DNA from: Bradyrhizobium sp. CIAT3101
GTDB lineage: Bacteria > Pseudomonadota > Alphaproteobacteria > Rhizobiales > Xanthobacteraceae
DNA: 64,000 bases
Reading direction: 5' to 3'
Assembly: GCF_029714945.1 (NCBI RefSeq)
Contig: NZ_CP121634.1
Location: 6,469,001 to 6,533,000 of the forward strand
In this document: in pieces, positions 42,839 through 51,529 of the stretch
Layout of the letters: each line of letters opens with the position of its first letter
Position numbering within the stretch: the first letter of the stretch is position 1
Notes under the pieces: generated by a model
The model's database searches: none
Told to the model about the DNA's origin: nothing
Seen by the model: the letters and a program-made list of their open reading frames with translations, nothing else
Made by a program: the position numbers and the translations under genes

Positions 42839-43834
42839 CTAGCCAAACCGCCTTCTACGCCATTCGATCAGCTTGGCGCTGACCTCTTCCGGCTTCTCCT
42901 GCTGCGTCCAATGGCCGCTGTCCCTCACCAGATGCTTCTCGAGATCCGCCACCAGCTTCTCCATACCGTCGGCCGCCGACGGCGGCAGCACCGCGTCGTT
43001 CTCGGCCATGATCATCAACGACGGCACGCTGATGTGGTGATCGAGCCCCTGCGACCGCTCCCAATTGCGGGTGAAGTTGCGATACCAGTTGATGCCGCCG
43101 GTGAAGCCGGTCTTCGTGAAGGTGTCGACGAACACTTGTCTCTCGTCCGCCGACAGGATCGGCGTGCGCGGATCGACCTTGGCGTCATAGGCCGCGATCA
43201 TCTGCGGGAAGGCCAGATTGGTCTTCGACGAGGCACCGACGCCCGCGACCGGCTCCTCGTCTGATTTCGCCGGCGGTCGCGCCAGCGGCTTGCGCATGAA
43301 GGCATCGAACGTCTGCTCGACGCGGCTGCCGAAGATCCTGTCCGGCTCGCGCGCGGGATCCTGGAACTGGACGATGTACATCTGGTCGCCGAAGCGCTGC
43401 CGGAACAGTGCGATCGGGTCGATCGGCGCGCGGTCCCAATGCGGTGTGTTGACACCGACGACGCCAGCAACGCGGGCGGGATGCCGTAACGGCATTTGCC
43501 AGACGACGAAGCCGCCCCAATCATGGCCGACGAAGATCGCCTTCTCGATCTCGAGATGATCGAGCAGGCCGACGAGATCGCCGGTCAAATGTTCCATGTC
43601 ATAGGCTTCGACCGGCTCGGGCCGGTCGGTCGCGCCATAGCCGCGCTGGTCCGGCGCGATCACGCGAATGCCGGCCTCGCTCAGCGCCTTGAGCTGATGG
43701 CGCCAGGAGAAGGCCAGTTCGGGCCAGCCATGGCATAGCACCACCGGCGGCTTGTCGGTGAGAGGCCCCGCCTCGTAATAGCCCATGCGGATTCCGTTCG
43801 TCTGCGCGAACTTGAGCGGCGGCATTTCGATCAT
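42839..43834 (-). CDS. Epoxide hydrolase (alpha/beta-hydrolase, soluble type)
   Basis: A 331-residue hydrolase of the soluble epoxide hydrolase/haloalkane dehalogenase group: HGWPELAFSWRHQ, nucleophile D105 in VGHDWGGFV and His308 in SGHWTQQEKPE are the usual signature. The start at 43834 (MIEMPPLKFA) is preferred to the longer frame. It sits 31 bp before the CYP102 gene and 22 bp after the WS/DGAT gene, so it could open fatty epoxides made by the P450. Confidence 0.85.
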   Translation of the reverse strand: MIEMPPLKFAQTNGIRMGYYEAGPLTDKPPVVLCHGWPELAFSWRHQLKALSEAGIRVIAPDQRGYGATDRPEPVEAYDMEHLTGDLVGLLDHLEIEKAIFVGHDWGGFVVWQMPLRHPARVAGVVGVNTPHWDRAPIDPIALFRQRFGDQMYIVQFQDPAREPDRIFGSRVEQTFDAFMRKPLARPPAKSDEEPVAGVGASSKTNLAFPQMIAAYDAKVDPRTPILSADERQVFVDTFTKTGFTGGINWYRNFTRNWERSQGLDHHISVPSLMIMAENDAVLPPSAADGMEKLVADLEKHLVRDSGHWTQQEKPEEVSAKLIEWRRRRFG

Positions 43835-43856
43835 TGCAAAAATCCTGGCAAGCTTC

Positions 43857-45407
43857 CTATTCGGCCGCGCCCTTGACGTCGGCCGCGGGTGGCGCATAGG
43901 CCGCTTCGAGCGCGGCAAACTCCTCCGGCAGCATGTCGCACATCACCTGCACGTGCGGAATGATGTTGGCGCCGACGATGAAGCCGAAATCGAGCTGGTC
44001 GCGGTAGCTCTGCACAGTGATGTTGAGCGCCTGCCCATGTGTCGAGATCGACACCGGGAAGATGTGCAGCAGCTCGGCACCTGCGGCATAGAGCGTCTGG
44101 CGCGGCCCCGGTACGTTGGACACCGTGATGTTCGCCGCCGGCGGCAGCACGTCCGACAAATCCGAGCGGCTGTAGAGCAGCGCCAGGATCTGGACGATGA
44201 TCGGCGCCCCCAGCATCGAGATGTTGGACACCTGCGGCATCAGCGCCCGCAGCGGATGCGACATCTCCTTGGATTTCGTCGATTGCGCGATGATGGCCTC
44301 CAGCCGCGCCTTGGGATCATCGATGTTGGTCGCGATCGAGCAGATCATCCCGAACACCTGGTTGTTGGCCTCGGTGTTGCCCTCCTCGCGTAGCGAGATC
44401 GGCACGGCGGCGGTGAGCGATTTTGCCGGTAGCGTGCCGTATTGCTGCAGATAGCGGCGGACCACGCCGGAGGCGAGCGCCAGCACCACGTCGTTGAGCT
44501 TGCCGCCGGCCTGCTTGGCCAGCGCCTTGGAGCGGGACAGCGAGATCGATACGCCGGCAAAGCTGCGCTCCGACGAAATCGACTTGTTGAGCATGGTCGG
44601 CGGCGACACCATGCTGGCGAGGCTCTCGCGCGACTTCGGATCGGAAATCTTGCCGAGCACGTCGGAAACGCTCTTGACCATGGTCGGGATATTGCCGGCA
44701 AAACGCACCGCGCTCTCGATCTGGTACATCGCGTTGTCGAACAGGATCGAACCGATGTCGCTCTTGCCGGTGCGCGGCAGTTGCAGGTTCTTCGCCGCCG
44801 CCGAGGCATCGAGCGGCTGGGTGAAGAGCTGCTGATAGGAATCGAGCAGGTTCGCCGCGATGTCGCGCGGCTCCTGTCCCGGCTTTGCACCGCCCACGGG
44901 CGGATCGACCTTCCGCGGGATCGGCGAGATGTCGTAGATCATGTTGGTCAGGGCAGCACCGGCACCGCCGTCGATCGCGGCATGGTGCATCTTGGAATAG
45001 AGCCCGACCTCGTTGTCCTTCATGCCTTCGAACACGTAGAACTCCCAGAGCGGGCGAGCACGGTTCAGGAGCTTGGCATGCATCCAGCCAACGATGCGCT
45101 CGAGCGTGGCGCGATCGCGCGGCGCCGGCAGGCTGGCGCGGAAGATGTGACGGTCGATGTCGAACTGGTCGTCCTCGACCCAGGTCGGATGATCGATGTC
45201 GAGCGGCGCCTTCTCCAGGCGCGCCTTGAGGATCGGCGCGATGTGCAACCGAGAGACGATCATCGCCTTGAAGTCTTCGAAGAAGTCGCCCTGGTAACCG
45301 TCGGGCAGGCGAAAGATCGCCATGCTGCCGACATGCATCGGCATTTCCGGCGTTTCCAGATACAGAAATGACGCGTCCAGCGACGACAGCTTCTTACCGT
45401 CAGCCAT
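43857..45407 (-). CDS. Wax ester synthase / acyl-CoA:diacylglycerol acyltransferase (WS/DGAT)
   Basis: A 516-residue acyltransferase that joins acyl-CoA to a fatty alcohol or diacylglycerol. The catalytic HHxxxDG motif is HHAAIDG at 141-147; RPLWEFYVFEGM precedes it and the C-terminal ANITVSNVPGPRQTLYAAGA is typical of the family. Length is normal (about 450-550). A monounsaturated or hydroxylated acyl substrate is possible given the CYP102 and epoxide hydrolase genes in the operon. Membrane or lipid-droplet-associated. Confidence 0.9.
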   Translation of the reverse strand: MADGKKLSSLDASFLYLETPEMPMHVGSMAIFRLPDGYQGDFFEDFKAMIVSRLHIAPILKARLEKAPLDIDHPTWVEDDQFDIDRHIFRASLPAPRDRATLERIVGWMHAKLLNRARPLWEFYVFEGMKDNEVGLYSKMHHAAIDGGAGAALTNMIYDISPIPRKVDPPVGGAKPGQEPRDIAANLLDSYQQLFTQPLDASAAAKNLQLPRTGKSDIGSILFDNAMYQIESAVRFAGNIPTMVKSVSDVLGKISDPKSRESLASMVSPPTMLNKSISSERSFAGVSISLSRSKALAKQAGGKLNDVVLALASGVVRRYLQQYGTLPAKSLTAAVPISLREEGNTEANNQVFGMICSIATNIDDPKARLEAIIAQSTKSKEMSHPLRALMPQVSNISMLGAPIIVQILALLYSRSDLSDVLPPAANITVSNVPGPRQTLYAAGAELLHIFPVSISTHGQALNITVQSYRDQLDFGFIVGANIIPHVQVMCDMLPEEFAALEAAYAPPAADVKGAAE

Positions 45408-45453
45408 AGTTCCCTCCGCTCATATTCGACGGGCGCCTTGCCGGCGCTTCTCG

Positions 45454-46254
45454 TCAGGCCGATACTGCCCGCTCCGGCGGGGCATATGCAATGGCAAACG
45501 GACCGGCCCGGTCAAATGGCCAGAACTCCCCCTCCGGTTGCGCAAGGCGATCCGCCACGGCCCATAGCGCAGCCGGGTTCACCCCGAGCCCGATATGGCT
45601 TGCCAGATGCACCTCGATATTCTCGGCCCGATCGGAGGGGTGTAGCAGGCAAGTCCGCCAATTCACGACGCCGTCCGTGCGCGAATAGATCGACGTCGCC
45701 GGCACCGGAAGATCGCCGGCGATCGCTTCGCGCAGCTCGGCGAGATCCTCGACCCGCTCGCCGGACAGCACCTCGTAGAGCGCCGTCGCATTGGTGGCCC
45801 GCACATCGTTGGCGAAGGGGCTGCCGAGCGTGATGACGGAGCGGACCATGTCGGGCGCGTGGAGCGCGAGATCGCGCGCATAGACGCCGCCGAGGCTCCA
45901 TCCGACCAGGCTGACCTTCCGTCCGCTTGCAGCGTGGATGTCGGTGAGGCGGGTGCGCAGGGCCTCGCGCATTCGCGCCAGCCCGCCGAGATTGCGGCCC
46001 ATCCGCCAGGCATGCGGCTCATAGCCGAGTTCACCGAGATAGCGCCGTATCGGCGCCATCGACAGATCGCTGGCGAGAAAGCCCGGCAGCGCCAGCACGG
46101 GATGGCCGTCGCCCCTGGGCGCACGCATCAGCAGCGGCGAGAGCAGGACGCTGGCGTTGAATTCGAACAGGCTGCGCGCTTCTGCGAGAAGCAGGCCAAG
46201 GGCCGGCGGACGAAGCCGGCCCTTGCCTGGCGCCCCGTCGCGCGTGGCGGGCAT
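45454..46254 (-). CDS. Alpha/beta hydrolase (paralogue of the one at 31911-32681)
   Basis: A 266-residue lipase-like hydrolase with nucleophile S120 in VGWSLGG, Asp in SRTDGV and a late His in ASHIGLGVNP. Shared segments with the 31911-32681 hydrolase include HPVLALPGFLASD, ITLGSPFA and AVADRLAQ. Its ATG overlaps the DUF6489 stop by one base (TAATG) and the WS/DGAT gene follows after 46 bp, indicating an operon role in ester or lipid hydrolysis. Confidence 0.83.
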   Translation of the reverse strand: MPATRDGAPGKGRLRPPALGLLLAEARSLFEFNASVLLSPLLMRAPRGDGHPVLALPGFLASDLSMAPIRRYLGELGYEPHAWRMGRNLGGLARMREALRTRLTDIHAASGRKVSLVGWSLGGVYARDLALHAPDMVRSVITLGSPFANDVRATNATALYEVLSGERVEDLAELREAIAGDLPVPATSIYSRTDGVVNWRTCLLHPSDRAENIEVHLASHIGLGVNPAALWAVADRLAQPEGEFWPFDRAGPFAIAYAPPERAVSA

Positions 46255-46511
46255 TACTTCTTCTTGTCGCTGCTGCGCGGGCTACCGAGACCGGCCATGG
46301 TCACGAACATATCCTGAAACCGTTCCGCGATCTTGGGATCGAAGGTGAACCAGCTCTGGATCAGCGATTCCGGCGAGACCTTTTCGATGTTGGACATCAT
46401 CTGCTGCTGCAGCTTGTCCATCACAGCGGTCTGCATCGGCATCACGTCCGGCAATCCGAAGAACTGGCGGGCCTCAAGGGGGGTGCAGTCGATTTCGATA
46501 TTAACTTTCAT
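46254..46511 (-). CDS. Small DUF6489-type protein, first gene of the lipid operon
   Basis: An 85-residue cytosolic protein recognised as DUF6489-like from recollection (MKVNIEIDCTPLEARQFFGL at the N-terminus, then FTFDPKIAERFQDMF). Function unknown; it has no membrane segment or signal peptide. The start at 46511 has a strong GGAGGGG ribosome-binding site 4 nt upstream; the frame to 46634 adds unlike sequence. It is coupled to the alpha/beta hydrolase gene. Confidence 0.7.
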   Translation of the reverse strand: MKVNIEIDCTPLEARQFFGLPDVMPMQTAVMDKLQQQMMSNIEKVSPESLIQSWFTFDPKIAERFQDMFVTMAGLGSPRSSDKKK

Positions 46512-46887
46512 GTCCCCTCCGGATGAGATTCGAGCGGCGTCACACAGTATCGCCGCGACATGGTGTGCGACGCAAGCGACCTGAAACCTGGGGCCGGACA
46601 CGGGCTTCCGCAATCGGCGGATATGGTCAATCAAATTGTCGGCGCGAATGGGCGCCGGCGGGCCGTTTCCACCCTCATTTTCGCGGCCTCACCGGCCGAA
46701 AGTCCAATGTCGCCCGTGCGCCTTTCGCCCCATAAATTGCCGGTCAGCATTGCTGCACAGCGGTGCAACTTGGCGCGTTCCTTGCTGGAATGGCGCTTGC
46801 ACGGGTCGAGAACTCTGGGCAACATGGATCAATCAGCCCCGCCGAACAATCAAAAATTACGGTGCGGGCGAGTGGAGAGGGTCAAGA
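46512..46887. other. Divergent intergenic region between lipid operon and peptide transporter
   Basis: This 376-bp gap holds a sigma-54-like promoter for the rightward transporter (46771-46786), the SD of the DUF6489 gene at its left edge, and a small TGCAC-agcg-GTGCA dyad at 46755-46768. Short frames crossing it have no start site or codon pattern I would trust. No RNA gene, repeat element or riboswitch fold was recognised. Confidence 0.6.
46771..46786 (+). promoter_or_regulatory. Sigma-54 (RpoN)-type promoter for the first peptide transporter
   Basis: TGGCGCG-TTCC-TTGCT matches the -24/-12 consensus TGGCACG-N4-TTGCW with one mismatch; GG (46772-46773) and GC (46784-46785) are exactly 10 bp apart. 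The expected start near 46797 is about 90 nt upstream of the binding-protein ATG. This would tie the transporter to nitrogen status; activator sites were not identified. Confidence 0.55.
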
Positions 46888-48486
46888 ATGTCAGTCGGAC
46901 GAAGTTTGTTTGCGGCGACGCTCGCCGGTGTGCTCGCATTGGCGGTGTCGCCGGCGTCGAGCCAGACGCTGCGCTACGCCAACCAGGGTGAGCTTAAGTC
47001 GCTCGACCCCTACACCCTGAATGAATCGACCACCAGTGCGCATCTCGGCCACGTCTATGAGGGCCTGGTCGCCCGCGGCAAGGACCTGAAGATCGTCCCG
47101 GCGCTCGCCGAAAGCTGGGAGACGCCGGAGCCGACGCGCTGGCGCTTTCACCTGCGCAAGGGCGTGAAATTCCACAACGGTGACCCGTTCACCGCCGATG
47201 ACGTGGTGTTCTCGGCCGAGCGCGTGCGGGCGAAGGGCTCGAATTTCCAGAGCCGCGTTCCCGCCGACGCCAAGGCCATCAAGGTCGACGATTACACCGT
47301 CGATTTCGTCCTGACCTCGCCCAATCCCATCCTGACGGCACTGTGGGCGACCTGGTACATCATGGACAAAAAATGGGCGGAGGCGAACGATGCGGTGGCA
47401 CCGACGCCCGCAGCTGCGACGACCCCGAGCTATGCCTCGCTCCATGAAAACGGCACCGGACCCTTCACCATTGAAAGCCATCAGCCGGGCGTGAAGACCG
47501 TCTTCAAGGTGAACCCGAACTGGTGGGGCAAGCCGGAGCATAATCTGAAGGAGATCGTGTTTACGCCGATCGCCAACCCCGCCACGCGTGTCGCGGCCCT
47601 GTTGTCGGGTGAGGTCGATGTGATCGAGCCGGTTCCGGTGCAGGACATCGAGCGCGTCAAAGCGAGCCCCAACGCCACCGCCCTGACGGGACCCGAGCTC
47701 CGCACCATCTTCGTCGGCATGGATCAGGCCCGCGACGAGCTGCTTTACTCCAACGTCAAGGGCAAGAACCCGTTCAAGGACGTTCGCGTCCGCGAAGCGG
47801 TCTACCGGGCGATCGATGTCGACCTGATCAAGAATCGCGTCATGCGCGGGCTGTCCACGCCGTCCGCATTGATGGTCGCGCCAGAGATCTTTTCCGCGAA
47901 GGACCTGACCCGGCCGAAGTTCGACCCCGATGCCGCCAAGAAGCTCTTGGCCGACGCCGGCTATGCCGACGGTTTCGAAGTGACGATGGACTGCCCGAAC
48001 GACCGCTACGTCAATGACGCAGCGATCTGCCAGGCGATCGTCGGCATGCTCGCCCGCATCAACATCAAGGTGGATCTGCTCGCGCAACCAAAGGCCCAGT
48101 ATTTCGCCAAGGTGCTGAAGCCCGGCGGCTACAAGACCTCGCTGTACATGCTGGGCTGGACCCCGGATACGGTCGACTCCCAGAACGTCCTGCACGACAT
48201 CATGGGCTGTCGGGATGATCCCAAGGATCCCAACCGCGGCGAAGCCAATCTTGCCGGCTATTGCAACAAGCAGTTCGACGAGCTCGCCGACAAGGTTCTC
48301 GTGGAATCCGATACCGCCAAGCGCGATCAGCTGATCAAGCAGGCGTTCGAGCTCTCGATGAAAGACTGGGCCTATATCCCGCTGCACCAGCAGGCGCTCG
48401 CCTGGGGCGTGTCGAAAAAGGTGAAGCTGACCCAGCGTGCTGACAACATGGTCATGCTCTACTGGGCGACCAAGCAGGAAGAGTAG
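46888..48486 (+). CDS. Peptide/nickel-type ABC transporter substrate-binding protein (family 5), cassette A
   Basis: A 532-residue periplasmic binding protein with a signal peptide (about 1-25, SPASS before QTLRYANQ). Family-5 motifs include LKSLDPYTLNEST, LRKGVKFHNGDPFTADDVVFS and the later DDPKDPNRGEANLAGYCN region. It delivers di- or oligopeptides or related compounds to the permease encoded next. The ATG at 46888 has GGAGAGGG upstream; a strong stem-loop follows the stop. Confidence 0.88.
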   Translation: MSVGRSLFAATLAGVLALAVSPASSQTLRYANQGELKSLDPYTLNESTTSAHLGHVYEGLVARGKDLKIVPALAESWETPEPTRWRFHLRKGVKFHNGDPFTADDVVFSAERVRAKGSNFQSRVPADAKAIKVDDYTVDFVLTSPNPILTALWATWYIMDKKWAEANDAVAPTPAAATTPSYASLHENGTGPFTIESHQPGVKTVFKVNPNWWGKPEHNLKEIVFTPIANPATRVAALLSGEVDVIEPVPVQDIERVKASPNATALTGPELRTIFVGMDQARDELLYSNVKGKNPFKDVRVREAVYRAIDVDLIKNRVMRGLSTPSALMVAPEIFSAKDLTRPKFDPDAAKKLLADAGYADGFEVTMDCPNDRYVNDAAICQAIVGMLARINIKVDLLAQPKAQYFAKVLKPGGYKTSLYMLGWTPDTVDSQNVLHDIMGCRDDPKDPNRGEANLAGYCNKQFDELADKVLVESDTAKRDQLIKQAFELSMKDWAYIPLHQQALAWGVSKKVKLTQRADNMVMLYWATKQEE

Positions 48487-48503
48487 GTATCGACAAGTTG
48501 TGA

Positions 48504-48531
48504 AGTCCCGGAAGCTCTGGCTTCCGGGACT
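48504..48531. terminator. 12-bp stem-loop between binding-protein and permease genes
   Basis: AGTCCCGGAAGC and GCTTCCGGGACT pair perfectly over 12 bp around a TCTG loop, 18 bp after the binding-protein stop; only a weak T-rich stretch (TTGCTGTTT) follows. Such hairpins commonly stabilise the binding-protein mRNA or partially stop transcription so that the binding protein exceeds the permease. Confidence 0.65.
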
Positions 48532-48587
48532 TGCTGTTTCGGGCTAACGCGATGATGCGTGCTGCTGAAAAAATGTGAAAGGAACAG

Positions 48588-49568
48588 ATGCTCGCTTTCA
48601 CACTGCGCCGAGCCATCCAGGCCATCGGTGTCATGATTGCCGTCGGAATCATCTCGTTCTCGATGTTTCGCTTCGCCGGCGATCCCGTGAACCAGATGGT
48701 CGGGATGGACACGTCCGGCGCCGAACGCGCCGCGATCCGCAAATCGCTCGGCCTCGACGATCCCGTGATCGTGCAGTTCGGCCGCTATATCGGCAACGCC
48801 GCGCAGTTCAAGTTCGGCGTCTCCTACCAGTTCCGTCTGCCTGTCACCAATCTGCTGATGGAGCGGATGCCCGCGACGCTGGAGCTTGCGATCTGCGCCA
48901 CCATCTTCGCGATGATCTGTGGCATCCTGATGGGCGTCTATTCGGCGCTGCGCCGTGACAGCTGGCTCACGCACATATTCCAGGCCGTCTCCTTGATCGG
49001 CATCTCGCTGCCGACCTTCCTGATCGGCATTCTCATGATCTACCTGTTCTCGGTAACGCTCGGCTGGCTGCCCTCGTTCGGGCGGGGCGACGTCGTCCAT
49101 ATCGGCTGGTGGACGACGGGGCTCCTGACGCTGTCAGGCCTGAAAGCGCTGATCATGCCCTCGATCACGCTTGGCCTATTCCAGATGACCCTGATCATGC
49201 GGCTGGTGCGCGCGGAGATGCTCGAGGTCATGCGGACCGACTACATCCGCTTCGCCCGTGCCCGCGGGCTGACCACGCGGGCGATCCATTTCGGCCACGC
49301 GCTGCGCAACACGCTGGTTCCCGTCATCACCGTGGCCGGCCTGCAATTTGGCTCGGTCATTGCTTTCGCAATCATCACCGAGACCGTGTTCCAGTGGCCG
49401 GGCATGGGACTCCTGTTCGTGCAGGCCGTTCAGAACGTCGATATTCCGATCATGGCGGCCTATCTGATGATGGTGTCGCTGATCTTCGTCACCATCAATC
49501 TCGTGGTTGATATCCTCTACACCATCGTCGATCCGCGGCTGCGCTCGACGGTCAGCCGGGCGCACTGA
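48588..49568 (+). CDS. Peptide ABC transporter permease (DppB/OppB type), cassette A
   Basis: A 326-residue inner-membrane permease with an N-terminal helix, the DppB-type extracytoplasmic loop (NQMVGMDTSGAERAAIRKSLGLDDP, broken here at the domain boundary) and the EAA-loop segment RARGLTTRAIHFGHALRNTLVPVI that contacts the ATPases. It pairs with the DppC-type permease starting 2 bp after its stop. The AAGGAAC site precedes the ATG. Confidence 0.88.
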   Translation: MLAFTLRRAIQAIGVMIAVGIISFSMFRFAGDPVNQMVGMDTSGAERAAIRKSLGLDDPVIVQFGRYIGNAAQFKFGVSYQFRLPVTNLLMERMPATLELAICATIFAMICGILMGVYSALRRDSWLTHIFQAVSLIGISLPTFLIGILMIYLFSVTLGWLPSFGRGDVVHIGWWTTGLLTLSGLKALIMPSITLGLFQMTLIMRLVRAEMLEVMRTDYIRFARARGLTTRAIHFGHALRNTLVPVITVAGLQFGSVIAFAIITETVFQWPGMGLLFVQAVQNVDIPIMAAYLMMVSLIFVTINLVVDILYTIVDPRLRSTVSRAH

Positions 49569-49569
49569 C

Positions 49570-50529
49570 ATGAGCGAAGCCGTCGTTCCACACAGCACCG
49601 AGAAGCGCGCCGCCGCACCCGGCTGGTTCCGGCGCGCGCTCGACAGCGACCTGTTCTATTCGTTCCGCCGCTCCAGGATCACCATGATCGCCGCGGGGGT
49701 GACGCTGCTGTTCTTCCTGGTCGCGATCTTCGCCTCGGTGCTATCGGTCCAAAACCCGTTCGACCCGGCGCAGCTCCAGCTGATGAATTCGCGCATCTCG
49801 CCGCTCTGGACCGCCGACGGCCAGAGCCCGTTCCTGCTCGGCACCGACGAGCAGGGCCGCGACGTGCTGTCCGCGATCCTCTACGGCCTGCGCATCTCGC
49901 TGCTCGTCGGCGTGCTCGGCGTGGTCCTCTCCGGCGCAATCGGCATCCTGCTCGGGCTGACGGCCGGCTATTTCGGCGGCGCCGTCGATGGGCTGATCAT
50001 GCGCATCGCCGACGTGCAGCTTTCCTTTCCGGCCATCCTGATCGCGCTCCTGATCAACGGCATCGCCAAGTCGGTCTTCGGCAACAAGCTCGACGAGATG
50101 AGCATGCTGGCGGTCCTGGTGTTCGCGATCGGGCTGAGCTTTTGGGTGCAGTACGCCCGCACGGTGCGTGGCTCGGTGCTGGTCGAGAAGAACAAGGATT
50201 ATGTCGCGGCCGCGCAATTGATCGGGCTGCCCGCCCCCGTGATCATGCTGCGCCACGTGCTGCCGAACACCACCGGACCGATCCTCGTGATCGCCACCAT
50301 CAACCTCGCACTCGCCATCATCACAGAGGCAACGCTGTCGTTCCTCGGCTCGGGCATGCCCGAGACCATGCCGTCGCTCGGTACGCTGATCCGCATCGGC
50401 AACGGATATCTGTTCGCAGGCGAATGGTGGATCGTCGCCTTCCCGGGAATCGCACTCGCGGCCCTGATCCTGTCGATCAACCTGCTTGGCGACTGGCTGC
50501 GCGACGCGCTCAACCCGAAACTCCGATGA
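49570..50529 (+). CDS. Peptide ABC transporter permease (DppC/OppC type), cassette A
   Basis: A 319-residue membrane permease; the cytosolic N-terminal tail is followed by SRITMIAAGVTLLFFLVAIFAS and the DppC hallmark LLGTDEQGRDVLSAILYGLRISL (shown in part) and a C-terminal LLGDWLRDALNPKLR. The start at 49570 (MSEAVVPHSTEK) is used; the earlier in-frame ATG reads into the preceding gene. It is followed after 13 bp by the DppD-type ATPase. Confidence 0.88.
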   Translation: MSEAVVPHSTEKRAAAPGWFRRALDSDLFYSFRRSRITMIAAGVTLLFFLVAIFASVLSVQNPFDPAQLQLMNSRISPLWTADGQSPFLLGTDEQGRDVLSAILYGLRISLLVGVLGVVLSGAIGILLGLTAGYFGGAVDGLIMRIADVQLSFPAILIALLINGIAKSVFGNKLDEMSMLAVLVFAIGLSFWVQYARTVRGSVLVEKNKDYVAAAQLIGLPAPVIMLRHVLPNTTGPILVIATINLALAIITEATLSFLGSGMPETMPSLGTLIRIGNGYLFAGEWWIVAFPGIALAALILSINLLGDWLRDALNPKLR

Positions 50530-50542
50530 GTGTGCAGCGTTC

Positions 50543-51529
50543 ATGACCGAACCCGTTCTCTCCGTCCGTAATCTCCAGGTCGAGTTCGCCTCCCGCCGCG
50601 GCACGCTGCGCGCGATCGACGGTGTTTCCTTCGACATCGCCAAGGGCGAAGTGCTCGGCGTGGTCGGCGAATCCGGCGCCGGCAAATCCGTCACCGGGCT
50701 TTCGGTGATCGGCCTGATCGATCCGCCCGGCCGCATCGCCGGTGGCGAGATCCACCTCGCGGGCCTGCGCATCGACAATATGCCGCCGGAGGAGATGCGC
50801 CGTATCAGGGGAAAGCGCATCGGCATGATCTTCCAGGATCCGCTCACCTCGCTCAATCCGCTGTACAAGGTCGGCGACCAGATCGTGGAAACCATCCGGA
50901 CCCACCTCAATCTGTCCGAACAGGCGGCCCGCCGCCGTGCCATCGACCTCCTCGCCGAGGTCGGCATTCCCGCCCCGGAAAAGCGCATCGACGGCTACCC
51001 TCATGAATTCTCCGGCGGCATGCGCCAGCGCGTGGTGATTGCGCTGGCGATCTGCGCCGAGCCGGAGCTGATCATCGCGGACGAGCCGACCACCGCGCTC
51101 GACGTCTCCGTGCAGGCGCAGATCATCTCGTTGATCAAGCGGCTCGGTCGCGACCACGGCACCGCCGTGATGCTGGTCACCCACGACATGGGCGTAATCG
51201 CCGAGACCTCGGACCGCGTCGCCGTGATGTATGCCGGCCGCGTCGCCGAGATCGGCCCGGTGCAGGACGTCGTGAGGAATCCGCTGCATCCCTATGCCAA
51301 GGGTCTGATGGGCGCGATCCCGACGCTTGCCGGCGACGACAAACGTCTGGTGCAGATTCCAGGCTCGATGCCGCGCCTGTCGGCGATCCCGCGCGGCTGC
51401 TCGTTCAACCCGCGCTGCGCGTCCGCCTTCGATCGCTGCCGGGTGGAGCGGCCGGAGCCGCTCTCGCGCGGCACGCAGTCGGTTGCCTGCCATCTCTATG
51501 ACAACGCGCCGGCGGAGACCGCGGCATGA
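50543..51529 (+). CDS. Peptide ABC transporter ATPase (DppD/OppD type), cassette A
   Basis: A 328-residue ATPase with Walker A GESGAGKS, signature SGGMRQR, Walker B LIIADEP and TTALDV. The C-terminal oligopeptide-transporter extension has GCSFNPRCASAFDRC, whose cysteines resemble a DppD-type iron-sulfur site. The start at 50543 is chosen. Its stop overlaps the DppF-type start (ATGA). Confidence 0.9.
   Translation: MTEPVLSVRNLQVEFASRRGTLRAIDGVSFDIAKGEVLGVVGESGAGKSVTGLSVIGLIDPPGRIAGGEIHLAGLRIDNMPPEEMRRIRGKRIGMIFQDPLTSLNPLYKVGDQIVETIRTHLNLSEQAARRRAIDLLAEVGIPAPEKRIDGYPHEFSGGMRQRVVIALAICAEPELIIADEPTTALDVSVQAQIISLIKRLGRDHGTAVMLVTHDMGVIAETSDRVAVMYAGRVAEIGPVQDVVRNPLHPYAKGLMGAIPTLAGDDKRLVQIPGSMPRLSAIPRGCSFNPRCASAFDRCRVERPEPLSRGTQSVACHLYDNAPAETAA

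Noticed and set aside
46755..46768. TGCAC-agcg-GTGCA dyad considered as an NtrC site
   Set aside because: NtrC sites have a longer spacer between the arms; a 4-bp spacer does not match the known pattern, although the nearby sigma-54 promoter is kept.
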